Below are positions 47,364 through 56,983 of a stretch of DNA of 64,000 bases, in pieces. Origin of the DNA: Romanomermis culicivorax (Eukaryota; Nematoda; Enoplea; Mermithida; Mermithidae); contig CAWUHX010000086.1 in NCBI GenBank assembly GCA_963922205.1, forward strand, positions 806,001 through 870,000, written 5' to 3'. Made by a program: the position numbers and the translations under genes. The notes below the pieces were generated by a model. That model saw only the letters and a program-made list of their open reading frames with translations. It ran no database searches and was not told the origin of the DNA. Within the stretch, counting starts at the first letter, position 1. Each line of letters begins with the position of its first letter.

Positions 47364-48037
47364 CTGCGGTCCTTCGAAAAAGGGCGTCCTCGTCCTTGCG
47401 GTGGTCAGTAGTGAGGTTTTGCGTGGCGTGTCCGTGGTCGTAGGTCATTCCAAGGTGTGACGGCGAGAGTGGTCGAATAGGTCCGTTGGGTTGTCGGCGG
47501 ATGAAGCCTTCTTTGATCGTAATTCGTTCGGTGGTATGGTGACCGGAGGTTGTTGATGCGTGAAGTTGCCAACATTGAATATCCTGTGCGAAGGTCTGGA
47601 ACACAGAAAAGAAAAATTTTCAGGGCAAGATGTAGGCTATCGCAGAGGATGCGCCCAGTGAGGTACAGATTGTCGGGTTATCGCAGAGGATGCACCCAGT
47701 GAAGTGTAGGCTATCGTGTGAGGATGCGCCTAAGGCGTGACGCTTTGGTTGCTGAACATTCTCTTCTATCCACTAAGATCCAGCATGGACAAGAGTGGAT
47801 ACTTCGTGAGGGGCACGGCGGTCCTTCGAAAAAGGACGTCCTCGTCCGTAAGCGGGGACAATGAAGAGAATGCATCTTGAATTAAGGGTCGGGGACCTCT
47901 GCATCAAGATGTGGGTCAATCAAATTAGGTGTAAAGTCCCGGCTTATTGAAGGATACAACAAGGGGGCCGAATCCGTTGCCTGTGAAGTGGGAGGTGTAT
48001 CCTCTGCTTCACTCGGTAGTTCAGGGGACACGTAAAG
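47364..48037 (-). other. 3' untranslated region of element 2
   Basis: Non-coding. Holds three GAGGATGCGCCCAGTGA-like repeats (about 47640-47735). A block of about 35 bp containing the hairpin GTCCTT..AAGGAC occurs twice: beside the LTR (47366-47392) and near 47829-47853. No long polypurine tract adjoins the LTR; GAAGGACCGCAG is the immediate neighbour. Confidence 0.5.
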
Positions 48038-51000
48038 TCAAAGCTGGTTGACATGTACAGTGTCTTCCTGGTCCATCTCGAGACGAAGTGTGACATTTGG
48101 GTATGCCACACTTGTTACAAGGTAGGGCCCATCATAGATGGGCAGCAATTTAGGAGTGAGTCCACGTTTGCTGGAGGTGCGCAGTTTGAGCACCTGATCC
48201 CCTACTTTGTACGAGACATCATGTGCCCTCCGGTCGTACGACCGTGCATAGGCTTCCTGTGCTTTCTCAATCCGACTCTGGATTAAGGTTAACGCATTCG
48301 TGAAATGACGTTTGACCTCCATATCATATGAGGAAACATTAATGATATGGGCCGGAGGGTTGAATGAGAGCGCGGCATCAACAGGGAGCATGGGTGTGCG
48401 ACCGTACATGAGTTCAAAGGGCGAGTACCCTGTTGACTCATTCATGCTGATATTGACGGCAAACACAGCGTATGGTAGGTGTTCATCCCAATCGGTATGT
48501 CCTTGATAAACATACATACGTAGCCGTGTGGCTAGCGTCTGATTAGCTCTTTCCACTTCGCCGTTGGTCATCGGGTGATAGGCTGTAGAGTGGATTTTCT
48601 TCGTTGCGCAGATCGCAGTGATCTCAGTCATCAGTTTTGATGTGAAATCAGTGCCACGATCTGATTGAAGAATCTGCGGTGCCCCGTGCCGGCAGACAAT
48701 TTGCGTTACAAACAGCCGGGCTATGGTGTGTGCAGTGATGTCCGGAGTAGCAAAAGCCTCGACCCATTTCGTAAAGTAGTCGATAAAGACTACGATGAAA
48801 CGGTTGCCAGCTTCGCTAGTGGTCATTGGTCCCATGCAGTCTACACCTACCCCGTGAAACGGTCCCGTGATGGTGATAGGTTTCAGGGTCGCAGTGGTTT
48901 TCTGTCGAGCGGGCTTATTCCGTTGGCAAAGATCACACCGCTGACAGAAGGACTTGACATCCCGACTGAGGGAGGGCCAGTGGTATCTGCGAGCAATGAG
49001 CCGCGCAGTACGTTTAGCACCGAAGTGTCCAGCTAAGATGTCATCGTGATGAGCCCGGATAATGGTAGTAACCATGGATCTGGGTATGACGATCTTATTG
49101 GACTCGCCTGTCCATTTCTGAAGAACGTTATCCAACAGATGGTAGCCTCGCACATCATTCTGGTCGCCCAGAGGCTTAAGAGAGCGAATGATGTCGGCTA
49201 ACTCCGGATCCTCCAGCTGAGCAGCGAAAAGGTCGGGGTGCTGCGCACCGACGGATATCTCGGCATAAGACTCTGATCGTAGTGGGCGCTCCGCGCCAAC
49301 AGTGATCGGTGCTGAATTACTTGAACGCGCCAGGTGCTGCACACCATCGGTCAAGGTCCTTGATCTCGCCAGGTGCTGCGCACCATCGGTGATCATCATG
49401 ACATGCCCCTCAGGTCTGTAAAGGGGAGTATCATCAATACTCTGACCGGTGAGGGAGTTAGGATCCGGCAGGCATGATAATGCGTCAGCATTACCATTAG
49501 ACTGACCTTTTCGCGGCCGAATTGTCAGTTTGAATTCGGCGAGCGCGAGTCCCCACCGGGCGATCCGAGCAGAGGGGTTAGGCTTCTCCAACACTGCTTT
49601 GACCGCGGTATGGTCAGTCTGAACGACCACCTCGTGCTGGAAGAGGTATGGTCGAAAGTGCTTGACGAAATGGACAACAGCGAGAGTCTCCAGTTCTGTA
49701 ATGGAGTAGTTTTTCTCGGCCGCTGTTAACCCTCGGCTGGCGTACGCGACAGGATGGTCGTATCCATGTTCGTCTAACTGGCTAAGAACCGCTCCTATCC
49801 CCGAAATACTCACATCAGTTTGAAGGATAAAGGATTTCGAAAAGTCCGGATGGCGCAGGATAGGAGGGTTGGTCAGCAGGCGGCGGAGTTCATCGAACGC
49901 CTCCTGCTGAGGTTTTGACCACTGGAAAGTAGTTTCCTTCCGTAAGAGCTTGGTGAGTGGCTCGCTGAGCCGGGCACAACCAGGGATGAAACGCCTGTAG
50001 TAAGACACGAGGCCTAGGAAGGACTTGATGTCTTTGGCGTTTTGTGGAATGGGTAGGTTTTGGACGGCGGCCAGCTTGGCTTGGTCAGGTTCTAGGCCGC
50101 TCTGTGAGATGCGATAGCCTAGGTATTCTACCTCTGAGTGCGAGAATTTGCACTTGCTCAGTCTGAGCTTTATTCCACCCCGGCGAAGACGGGCGAACAC
50201 ATCTGCCAGGCGCTCAAGCATTTGGGTGTGAGAGTTCCCGAACACCAAAATGTCGTCGAGATAAGTCAGAACCGTGCGCCATTGGATTCCAGTAAGGAGG
50301 AGGTCCATAAGGCGTTGAAATGTCCCTGGCGCGTTGCATAAACCGAAAGGCGAGTAATTGAATTCGTAAAGTCCAATAGGCGTATTAAAAGCCGTCTTTT
50401 CCTTATCGGCCTCGGCAATCGGGATTGACCAATAAGCGTTAGCCTGGTCAAGGGTAGTGAAATATTTCATACCCTTGAGTGTGTCGAGAATGTCATCTAT
50501 CCGCGGGAGAGGGTAGACATCCTTTTTCGTGACCTCGTTAAGACCACGAAAGTCAACACACATACGGTGAGAACCGTTTTTCTTGCGCACCAGGACAGTA
50601 TTAGTAGCCCACGGAGACGTGCTCGGCCGAATAATACCTTTCTCCTGGAGCGCCTTGACCTCTTGCATGATGAGATCCTTTTCCTTAGGTGAGGACCGGT
50701 AAGGGAAACGGCGGACTGGGCGGGCATCGCCCGTGCTGATTTCGTGCTGGACGAGATCAGTGGAACCTGTGTCCTTTTCATCAAGAGCATAGAGGTCGGT
50801 GTATGCAACCAGCAGATCGAGTAAGGCTGCCCGGTCCCGAGGGGAGATGTCCGGTGAGATTACAGCGTTGGCCTCGACCCACTGACGATCGAGGACGATG
50901 TCTGAGTCGACTGGTGATTCCCGTGAGGGCTCACTATGCATCTGCACATGACCGATGGTCGTGTGCGGGTAGAGAACCACGGAATGAGTACTCGGGTTAA

Positions 51001-53173
51001 CTACCTGAAGTGGTATGTGACCGTTGGTCACGGTACTCACGCTTCCAGCAAAATATACGTGTCTTTGAGATCCGGTGAGGTGCTTCGGAAAGAAGGCCAC
51101 CTCAGGCACGTTCATATAGATTGGTGGAACAGGGACAGTGAATCGTGTCAGGGAGCGAGGCTCCAGAATTACCAAGTCCTTCAGGGGCAAGGCGCCGCGG
51201 GCAGAAGGTGGGCTGTGGATGAGACCGTCACAGGGGATTCTACTTTCCTTGAACTGGAGGAAGGATTTCTCCCAGTTCAAGCTGACACAATTGAACCGGC
51301 CAAGGAAGTTGGTTCCAAGGACCAGTTCGGCTGAACAGTTCTCCTGTATTTGGACCTGAATCCGTTCAGAGACATCAGCCACTGTAACCGTGATGTAGGC
51401 TGCTCCTAGCAGTGGGATCGGGGACCCATTGGCTGCGATAGGGCGTGCCCTGGTTGGTGATAGTGACAAGTTGGGCAGCTGGGCCGCTAACTTGTGGTCC
51501 AGGAGTGAGAAAACAGCTCCTGTGTCGACCAGTGCCTTCGCTTCTACCCAGTTGTTGAGGAGAACTTTGATATGGGGTGTCCAAATATCCTTTGGGTAAA
51601 AAGCAGTGGCCACATGACCGGAATCAGGTGTGGTGGCACCACAAGCGTGTTTGGTCTTACCGGACCGCTTTGGAATCGGCAGTCCCGTATGACGTAGAAG
51701 ACCTACTAGAGCATATCCGACGGAGGGTTCCGGGTCATTCAGAAGGGTGGACTCATCCTGCACCGTTAGTACGTGGTCTGAGTGATCCTTCGGACTCTGA
51801 GTAGCTCCTAGTGATTCAACCTCGGTGTCCGATAGCGGAGGCGCGTTTGGCACAGGTGATGTCGGAGCATCTGAATCACTTGGCTCACGGTATCGGCCCT
51901 TCTCTAGCGTAACTGGAGAGGTTCCAGGCGGAGGTCGAGGGCAACCTGACCCGTGCAAGGTCGACGGATGACGACTTGCCCGTCTAGAAGAGGCCCGGGA
52001 TCCCCTAGTTGACCCACGTGATGAGGCAACTGAGGAGGCCCGTGAGTGTGGCCGAGAGATGGACGAAGCCCTGGACCGCGATCGTGATCCCGACCTGTGT
52101 GAGTTTCGCGAGAGAGCACGGGTGTTCTCCCACCAGGGGTCGATCTGGTCAATCTCCGGCGTGGTCAGCATGAGGGGTAATTCTACCGCATCCAGCCTAC
52201 AAACATTACGTTGGTAGTCAAACATAATGTTCTTGAACTGTTCTAAGAAGTCCAGTCCGAGTATGAGGTCAACAGGTGCCCAGAAGGGAGACGTAGTCTT
52301 GCACACATGGAGATGTACATCGATCCGTGTGTTCGGCTGGCGGTTTCCGGGCAGCATGATTTCATATGGTCCCGAAAGGATGGTATGAACGGCTTTACCA
52401 TTGATGCTCATCAATGGGTTAAAGTCGTGATGTTGCTGGAACGCCATGACCGCCTTCGGACTTTCTTTAGCCAAGGCCTTATGAAGACGTTGGCTAATGA
52501 TAGTGCATGGGCAACCCGTGTCAAGGAAAGCAGGAGTTTCCTTGGTGTCCAGCAGCACGACGAAACACGGTGTGATTCCGTCAAGCTGGGAGGGCACATC
52601 GTTTTGCACGTAGTGAAAACCGATCCAGCGTTGGACTTTGCGGTAAAGACCCAATGGGGAGAAACGGCTAACAAACCTGACCTGTTTGCTCCGCAGACGG
52701 TAGCTGAGATAATAGGATACACCAAGATAGGCAAGGTATCCGGCACCGATCAGCACTGTCAGGGTAATTAGGATGTTAAAGATCAACTGGACCGGCCCGC
52801 TCAGGACAGCATGCAAGCCCTGGGCGAGGGTGTGTTGTTGACCCGTAATAACATGGTTTGCTGCCAAACCGACACCTTCCAGAGAGGCCTTGATGTCGGT
52901 TCCTACCCCTGCAAAGGCCTGGTAAGTGGCGTCTGGTTGCAGGGATAGACCAGCGGTAAAGTTTACCAGCCGGTTGAGTACCGCTTCAATTTGCTCAGTC
53001 TTGTAAACGTACTGTTTAAAGAAGGCAAAGTTTGAAGGGGTCATCGCCAACTGGTCATGGAAGAGCGCCGGTGCCTCAAAGTGAGTGATGTTGAAGCGCT
53101 GCTTCCAGAAGAGTTCCAGTGGGATGTGGCTCACATGGACCGCGCCAGACTCAGTAAACCAGCCCGAGCGATT
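48038..53173 (-). CDS. Element 2 Env C-terminus, two retropepsins, RT, RNase H, integrase
   Basis: Open for 1,711 codons after the TGA at 53174. There is no ATG until 53044, which shows it continues the upstream frame. Numbering from the GTG at 53134: Env stem with N-glycosylation sites, a helical region, and a transmembrane helix at about 115-145 followed by basic residues; protease 1 with LDTGCP at 204-209 and ILGLDFL at 291-297; an Arg/Ser-rich linker about 340-390; protease 2 with VDTGA at 536-540 and LVLGTNFL at 604-611; RT with YLDD near 956; RNase H from about 1105; integrase HHCC about 1370-1400 and DDE near 1431, 1493 and 1525. Catalytic residues look intact. Two complete retropepsins in one polyprotein is exceptional. 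Confidence 0.88.
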   Translation of the reverse strand, partial: NRSGWFTESGAVHVSHIPLELFWKQRFNITHFEAPALFHDQLAMTPSNFAFFKQYVYKTEQIEAVLNRLVNFTAGLSLQPDATYQAFAGVGTDIKASLEGVGLAANHVITGQQHTLAQGLHAVLSGPVQLIFNILITLTVLIGAGYLAYLGVSYYLSYRLRSKQVRFVSRFSPLGLYRKVQRWIGFHYVQNDVPSQLDGITPCFVVLLDTKETPAFLDTGCPCTIISQRLHKALAKESPKAVMAFQQHHDFNPLMSINGKAVHTILSGPYEIMLPGNRQPNTRIDVHLHVCKTTSPFWAPVDLILGLDFLEQFKNIMFDYQRNVCRLDAVELPLMLTTPEIDQIDPWWENTRALSRNSHRSGSRSRSRASSISRPHSRASSVASSRGSTRGSRASSRRASRHPSTLHGSGCPRPPPGTSPVTLEKGRYREPSDSDAPTSPVPNAPPLSDTEVESLGATQSPKDHSDHVLTVQDESTLLNDPEPSVGYALVGLLRHTGLPIPKRSGKTKHACGATTPDSGHVATAFYPKDIWTPHIKVLLNNWVEAKALVDTGAVFSLLDHKLAAQLPNLSLSPTRARPIAANGSPIPLLGAAYITVTVADVSERIQVQIQENCSAELVLGTNFLGRFNCVSLNWEKSFLQFKESRIPCDGLIHSPPSARGALPLKDLVILEPRSLTRFTVPVPPIYMNVPEVAFFPKHLTGSQRHVYFAGSVSTVTNGHIPLQVVNPSTHSVVLYPHTTIGHVQMHSEPSRESPVDSDIVLDRQWVEANAVISPDISPRDRAALLDLLVAYTDLYALDEKDTGSTDLVQHEISTGDARPVRRFPYRSSPKEKDLIMQEVKALQEKGIIRPSTSPWATNTVLVRKKNGSHRMCVDFRGLNEVTKKDVYPLPRIDDILDTLKGMKYFTTLDQANAYWSIPIAEADKEKTAFNTPIGLYEFNYSPFGLCNAPGTFQRLMDLLLTGIQWRTVLTYLDDILVFGNSHTQMLERLADVFARLRRGGIKLRLSKCKFSHSEVEYLGYRISQSGLEPDQAKLAAVQNLPIPQNAKDIKSFLGLVSYYRRFIPGCARLSEPLTKLLRKETTFQWSKPQQEAFDELRRLLTNPPILRHPDFSKSFILQTDVSISGIGAVLSQLDEHGYDHPVAYASRGLTAAEKNYSITELETLAVVHFVKHFRPYLFQHEVVVQTDHTAVKAVLEKPNPSARIARWGLALAEFKLTIRPRKGQSNGNADALSCLPDPNSLTGQSIDDTPLYRPEGHVMMITDGAQHLARSRTLTDGVQHLARSSNSAPITVGAERPLRSESYAEISVGAQHPDLFAAQLEDPELADIIRSLKPLGDQNDVRGYHLLDNVLQKWTGESNKIVIPRSMVTTIIRAHHDDILAGHFGAKRTARLIARRYHWPSLSRDVKSFCQRCDLCQRNKPARQKTTATLKPITITGPFHGVGVDCMGPMTTSEAGNRFIVVFIDYFTKWVEAFATPDITAHTIARLFVTQIVCRHGAPQILQSDRGTDFTSKLMTEITAICATKKIHSTAYHPMTNGEVERANQTLATRLRMYVYQGHTDWDEHLPYAVFAVNISMNESTGYSPFELMYGRTPMLPVDAALSFNPPAHIINVSSYDMEVKRHFTNALTLIQSRIEKAQEAYARSYDRRAHDVSYKVGDQVLKLRTSSKRGLTPKLLPIYDGPYLVTSVAYPNVTLRLEMDQEDTVHVNQL

Positions 53174-54481
53174 TCAGAAAATCCCTGTAAAGTGGTGATG
53201 ACACGGCACTATTGGGCTAGATTTAATGAGATCCGGACCACCGGGGGTGGCGAAGTAGATGGTGCCGCCAACCTGTACAGGTAAGTACTTGTAGCAAACG
53301 TTCCCCACCCGGTACGAGTGGTAAACGTAGGTGGCGTTGACCTTCTGACACGGCCATATTGTCAGCGCATCGCCTGTGAATTCCGCCGTCAGGTCATTCC
53401 TTTGGAGGAATGCCCGGGCACCCAGGGTAGGGTCGAAGCGAAGCAACTGCCAAGTCAGATCAAGATAGCGTTGAGCGTGAGAGCAGAGCTCAAGCCACGT
53501 GAACCGGAAACCGTTAATTTCCGACTCCTTGATCTGCTGAGCCAGATAGTTCAGTTTGGCATTGACAGGATTGGGACGGCTGTCCGTTGCCATTCTGAAC
53601 AAGTTTTGGGTCAAATTGTATCTCCCGTGGATGCGAAGGAGAAGACCCTGATCCGTCCGGACTGTGGTGGAACGTAGTTCTGGGCACAGTTGGAAGACGC
53701 GGGAGTTTCCCGGGATCTTAAGGGCAACCTGCAGATCATCGATGATGACGTGGTTCCCTGACATGAACGCAGTGTAATTTCCCTTGGGGTGATAATGACA
53801 CCGCGCCGTGAAGTTTTGTGCAGGCCAGACAATGACCCCGTCTAGAGTAGTGCACTGGCCTGCAGTGGGGCTGCATCCACCTACATCGCCTAAAGTGCCG
53901 TCCCACGAAGCGACTTGTCCCTCCTCGATGAAGAGGTTAGTCACTGTCTTGCAGACATCGCTGCAGCACCATTCGTACATCACTTCCAATGTTTGGTTTG
54001 TGCTATAAAAGCCAGGGCGAACGCCGACAAGTTTTTGTGAACCAAACATCTTAGTGCGATGTGCTAGCGTGCATGCCGCAGGCGCTAAGTGCTGAGTGGT
54101 GATGACGTCTGCAGTGATGCCCCTAGAGCCGAAGAAACCAGTGTTGGTGCAGACTTTGCGGGAGCGCAATGTGCATTTCCACGCTGTGGCTGTAATCGGG
54201 TCTGAGCTAGGGACATACACCGTAACATTCATGCGCCGCGGGCTCCATGAAGATTGCGGTGGTTTACACTCTACACGCTGGGGTAACTCAAGTAGATGTC
54301 CGCTTCTTGAGAGACCGCAAAATTGATACTGAGCCGCCGGTGCTGACAAACTCACCCCTAGAAACAGTGATGCTACCAAGGTCAATTTTATTGTCAAAAA
54401 CAACTGTACAAACGTAATTTCTAAGTGTTCACTCAATTTCACAAATCTGGCCTGAGGGGCAGTGTCAGATTTCTTCTTCAT
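52690..54481 (-). other. Env-type membrane glycoprotein region
   Basis: Domain-level entry for the Env part across the TGA. It runs from the ATG at 54481, which overlaps the stop of the alternative-frame ORF, to the transmembrane helix ending near 52700. It has a signal peptide, at least 15 cysteines, several glycosylation sequons, a helical stem and one membrane anchor. This is the build of a type I viral fusion glycoprotein. The Cys spacing and FFGS motif vaguely recall glycoproteins shared by chuvirus-like viruses and some animal retroelements, but I cannot assign the class. No furin-like cleavage site is obvious. Confidence 0.65.
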
Positions 54482-56983
54482 CGCTGTCGGACGAGATTGG
54501 TTCCTGGCCGGGGAAATCGAGGACCAATCCACCGCACGGGTGGATTTCCCGGAGGATACCGATTTTTGGCGACCGTGGGGCGACTGCCGTTGGGAACGGG
54601 GATTCCTCAACGATGCTGACATCTTCGTTAACCGGACGTAAGGTCTCGTCGACGGCCATGTGTTCGACGACGGGCGACTTGGTCGCAGCGGTCGGAGATG
54701 TCGTTTGGGCTGGTGCCGGCGATTTAACCTGGGCTGTTGCCGACGGTGTAGGATCATTTGCGGGTTCCTTGGCCGGGGGCGAGGAAGCAGTAATGTCCAT
54801 TTTCGTTGGCGATGTCGCGGCAACAGGTGGCGCTGCTGCCGGTGATGTAGCGGCGGCAGCAGGCAGGAGGATCCGACTGGCCTGTTCGACTGCTCGGCGG
54901 ACGGCATCGACTGAAGGCGAGGATGGCTCCCCGTCCAATAAGAACTTCTCGACGGGCGAGATGGTGATAGTCCCATTGGCAATGAACTCGAGTGCCCGTC
55001 GGGCGACGTCGGGTCGTAAGAGGCGCATTGAGACGGGTGCTGCAAGCACGACGTCAGCGGCCGTGAGCGCTTCGACATTCGATGGCTCGTTGAGCAGAGT
55101 CCACGGCAAATGCGGGTATTTCTTGGCCAGGTCGACTGACCAGATGGCCAACATCGCGTCTTGGACGGGCGATGGCGCTGTGAACAAGAAATCGATAGAG
55201 TCGTGGACTGAGATAGATTTCTGGTTCCTACTCTAGGATCACCTGAAGGAGAAGGTAGTATACCTGACAAATTCATGGGCTCGACCTGGTCGAGGACATC
55301 CGTAGCCGAATCCGTGGGGATCGAAGGCGGTGGTCCTGGAGGGACGATGCGGGCCGGTGGCGCCGAAGACGTCGTATTGGCGGCTGGAGTTGGCTCGGCA
55401 GTCTTAATTTTAGGAATGCGATACGATGCGAGGATGTTAGCGTGGCCAACAAACTGCGGTGTCGTCGAGGGGTCCAGAGTGACCGGCATCGCATACTTTG
55501 GTGGTGGTGGTGGCAGCGGTATGTCCGATACGTTTATCGGTAAGGGTACCTGGGCTGCTTGGACCACTGAAAATCCGATACTGATTACGCAGACAGGATA
55601 ACACTGTTGTGAAGAATCTGTCAGGTGTTCAGCAAGTGCCTCATCATCCAGGTCAAGGGGATCTGGATGAGGAGGGCCATCGGTAGCCCCAACGGCGTTG
55701 TTGCGGCGTATGGGCTGCCGATATTGGTTTCCTATCCCGTTGGGAGGGTGATAACCATTTCTTTGATGATACACATTTGTCCCCTGGGAAGAATAACCAG
55801 TATCTTGGTAGACATTCTCACCCGTGTTTGCCGGATTGCGCTGCGGACAGGCAGTTGATCGGTGCACTCGCACTTGACGACAATGAGGGCATGGCCTATC
55901 ACATCGGTCCGTGGGGTGGGCACGTGTACGGCAAAAATAACAGCGACCACCGTTAGCGGCGTTGTTACCGGGAGGGGTACCGGTGGGATGCTGGGCCCGG
56001 CAGTCGGCGTCGCTATGTGTACACAGTCCGTGGAAGGAGCACGTTTGAAGGTGTGCTCCCGACGAGCGTCGCCCGGCGGACTGATTTGGTGTCGACGGCT
56101 GTGGAGGCAGCGTCTGTTGGATTGGCGCGGGTGCACGTTGCTGGGCCGTGAGCTTCGCTACGTGGGCCATGAGCCTGGCCATTTCCTGTTTCAAGCGGCG
56201 AACCTCATCGGCGGAGGATGACGACGTTGGAGCGTTGCTCTGACGACCGTTTGCGCTTCTGTTAGGCATATCGGGATTATATCCGGCGTGTTTAGGTTCT
56301 GAAGAGAAAACGGCGTTAGATGGAGCAGTGTACCGGATCTCGTCCCGAAAGATTTGGGATTCTGCGTAACAGGCTGCCTTGAGTGTCTCTTCAAGAGTCG
56401 TGAACTCCCTAAACTTGATACTATCCCGGAGGACCGGCTTCAGTCCTCGCAGAAAGATAGGTTTGATGATAGAATCTCGGACATCCGTCGCGAGATCTGG
56501 ATACGCTACCCTGGATAGTCTCTTGAGGTGCTCAAGGTAGACTATCGCGGACTCTGTCGGCTTCTGCAGTCGATCTTGGATCAGCTGCTGATGCAGATCA
56601 GAGTCACGCCCTACCGGAAAATCTCTCCGTAGAAAAGCCGTAAACTCTTCGTAGCGGGTAGGTATTGGAGTGCTGCTGCTAAGGTCCCGGTAGGAGGCGA
56701 GAGCAGGACCCGTGAGGCATGACTCCAGAAAGGCGATTTTATACGCATGATCCGTTTCGCTTACACCCTGGAGTGTAAAGAAACGAGTAAGATGCGACAT
56801 AAAATCGGTGATAGACTCACCAAAAGCACCAGAGAAGGTGGGAGGGGCCATAAAGCTGGACACAGGAGGGTGCCTCCGACCATTCATGGCCTCTAACTTT
56901 TGGTTGAGGGGTCCAAGAGCATTCTCAAATGCTGCCTGGACTTTGTTCTCGATCTGTGAAGGGAGATCAGCTTCCGACTTCAT
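53174..56983 (-). CDS. Element 2 Gag and Env ectodomain frame
   Basis: Begins at ATG 56983; 1,269 codons to TGA 53174-53176. Residues about 1-240 are a capsid-like Gag. Three zinc knuckles follow: a CX5CXHX4C motif near 317, then CX2CX4HX4C and CX2CX5HX4C near 350-375. A Pro-rich region ends about residue 584. Residues 585-834 are low-complexity Ser/Pro/Arg and overlap a better-looking ORF in another frame, so this stretch may be incidental. At residue 835 (ATG 54481-54479) an Env-like protein starts: short charged leader, hydrophobic signal peptide, then a Cys-rich ectodomain with several N-X-T sites and an FFGS motif. Env may initiate at its own ATG or be made as a Gag-Env fusion. Confidence 0.85.
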   Translation of the reverse strand: MKSEADLPSQIENKVQAAFENALGPLNQKLEAMNGRRHPPVSSFMAPPTFSGAFGESITDFMSHLTRFFTLQGVSETDHAYKIAFLESCLTGPALASYRDLSSSTPIPTRYEEFTAFLRRDFPVGRDSDLHQQLIQDRLQKPTESAIVYLEHLKRLSRVAYPDLATDVRDSIIKPIFLRGLKPVLRDSIKFREFTTLEETLKAACYAESQIFRDEIRYTAPSNAVFSSEPKHAGYNPDMPNRSANGRQSNAPTSSSSADEVRRLKQEMARLMAHVAKLTAQQRAPAPIQQTLPPQPSTPNQSAGRRSSGAHLQTCSFHGLCTHSDADCRAQHPTGTPPGNNAANGGRCYFCRTRAHPTDRCDRPCPHCRQVRVHRSTACPQRNPANTGENVYQDTGYSSQGTNVYHQRNGYHPPNGIGNQYRQPIRRNNAVGATDGPPHPDPLDLDDEALAEHLTDSSQQCYPVCVISIGFSVVQAAQVPLPINVSDIPLPPPPPKYAMPVTLDPSTTPQFVGHANILASYRIPKIKTAEPTPAANTTSSAPPARIVPPGPPPSIPTDSATDVLDQVEPMNLSGILPSPSGDPRVGTRNLSQSTTLSISCSQRHRPSKTRCWPSGQSTWPRNTRICRGLCSTSHRMSKRSRPLTSCLQHPSQCASYDPTSPDGHSSSLPMGLSPSRPSRSSYWTGSHPRLQSMPSAEQSNRPVGSSCLLPPLHHRQQRHLLPRHRQRKWTLLLPRPRPRNPQMILHRRQQPRLNRRHQPKRHLRPLRPSRPSSNTWPSTRPYVRLTKMSASLRNPRSQRQSPHGRQKSVSSGKSTRAVDWSSISPARNQSRPTAMKKKSDTAPQARFVKLSEHLEITFVQLFLTIKLTLVASLFLGVSLSAPAAQYQFCGLSRSGHLLELPQRVECKPPQSSWSPRRMNVTVYVPSSDPITATAWKCTLRSRKVCTNTGFFGSRGITADVITTQHLAPAACTLAHRTKMFGSQKLVGVRPGFYSTNQTLEVMYEWCCSDVCKTVTNLFIEEGQVASWDGTLGDVGGCSPTAGQCTTLDGVIVWPAQNFTARCHYHPKGNYTAFMSGNHVIIDDLQVALKIPGNSRVFQLCPELRSTTVRTDQGLLLRIHGRYNLTQNLFRMATDSRPNPVNAKLNYLAQQIKESEINGFRFTWLELCSHAQRYLDLTWQLLRFDPTLGARAFLQRNDLTAEFTGDALTIWPCQKVNATYVYHSYRVGNVCYKYLPVQVGGTIYFATPGGPDLIKSSPIVPCHHHFTGIF
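54465..55154 (-). CDS. Overlapping accessory ORF in a second frame
   Basis: In the frame shifted by -1 relative to gag, the sequence is open from 55232 to TGA 54465-54467; the first ATG is at 55154 (229 codons). The first 90 or so residues look like a folded domain with Trp, Leu and Pro. An Ala/Pro/Ser/Thr-rich linker follows, then an acidic tail ending in Asp/Ser/Glu repeats. The composition is more protein-like than the gag frame over the same bases. Its stop overlaps the Env ATG, a layout typical of coupled or bicistronic expression. It could be a frameshift extension of Gag or a separate accessory protein. Family unknown. Confidence 0.55.
   Translation of the reverse strand: MLAIWSVDLAKKYPHLPWTLLNEPSNVEALTAADVVLAAPVSMRLLRPDVARRALEFIANGTITISPVEKFLLDGEPSSPSVDAVRRAVEQASRILLPAAAATSPAAAPPVAATSPTKMDITASSPPAKEPANDPTPSATAQVKSPAPAQTTSPTAATKSPVVEHMAVDETLRPVNEDVSIVEESPFPTAVAPRSPKIGILREIHPCGGLVLDFPGQEPISSDSDEEEI

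Noticed and set aside
48038-56983. Element 2 as two separate elements, a gag-env one and a pol one
   Set aside because: Both parts share one frame, one LTR pair and one target duplication, and the pol part has no start codon at its beginning.
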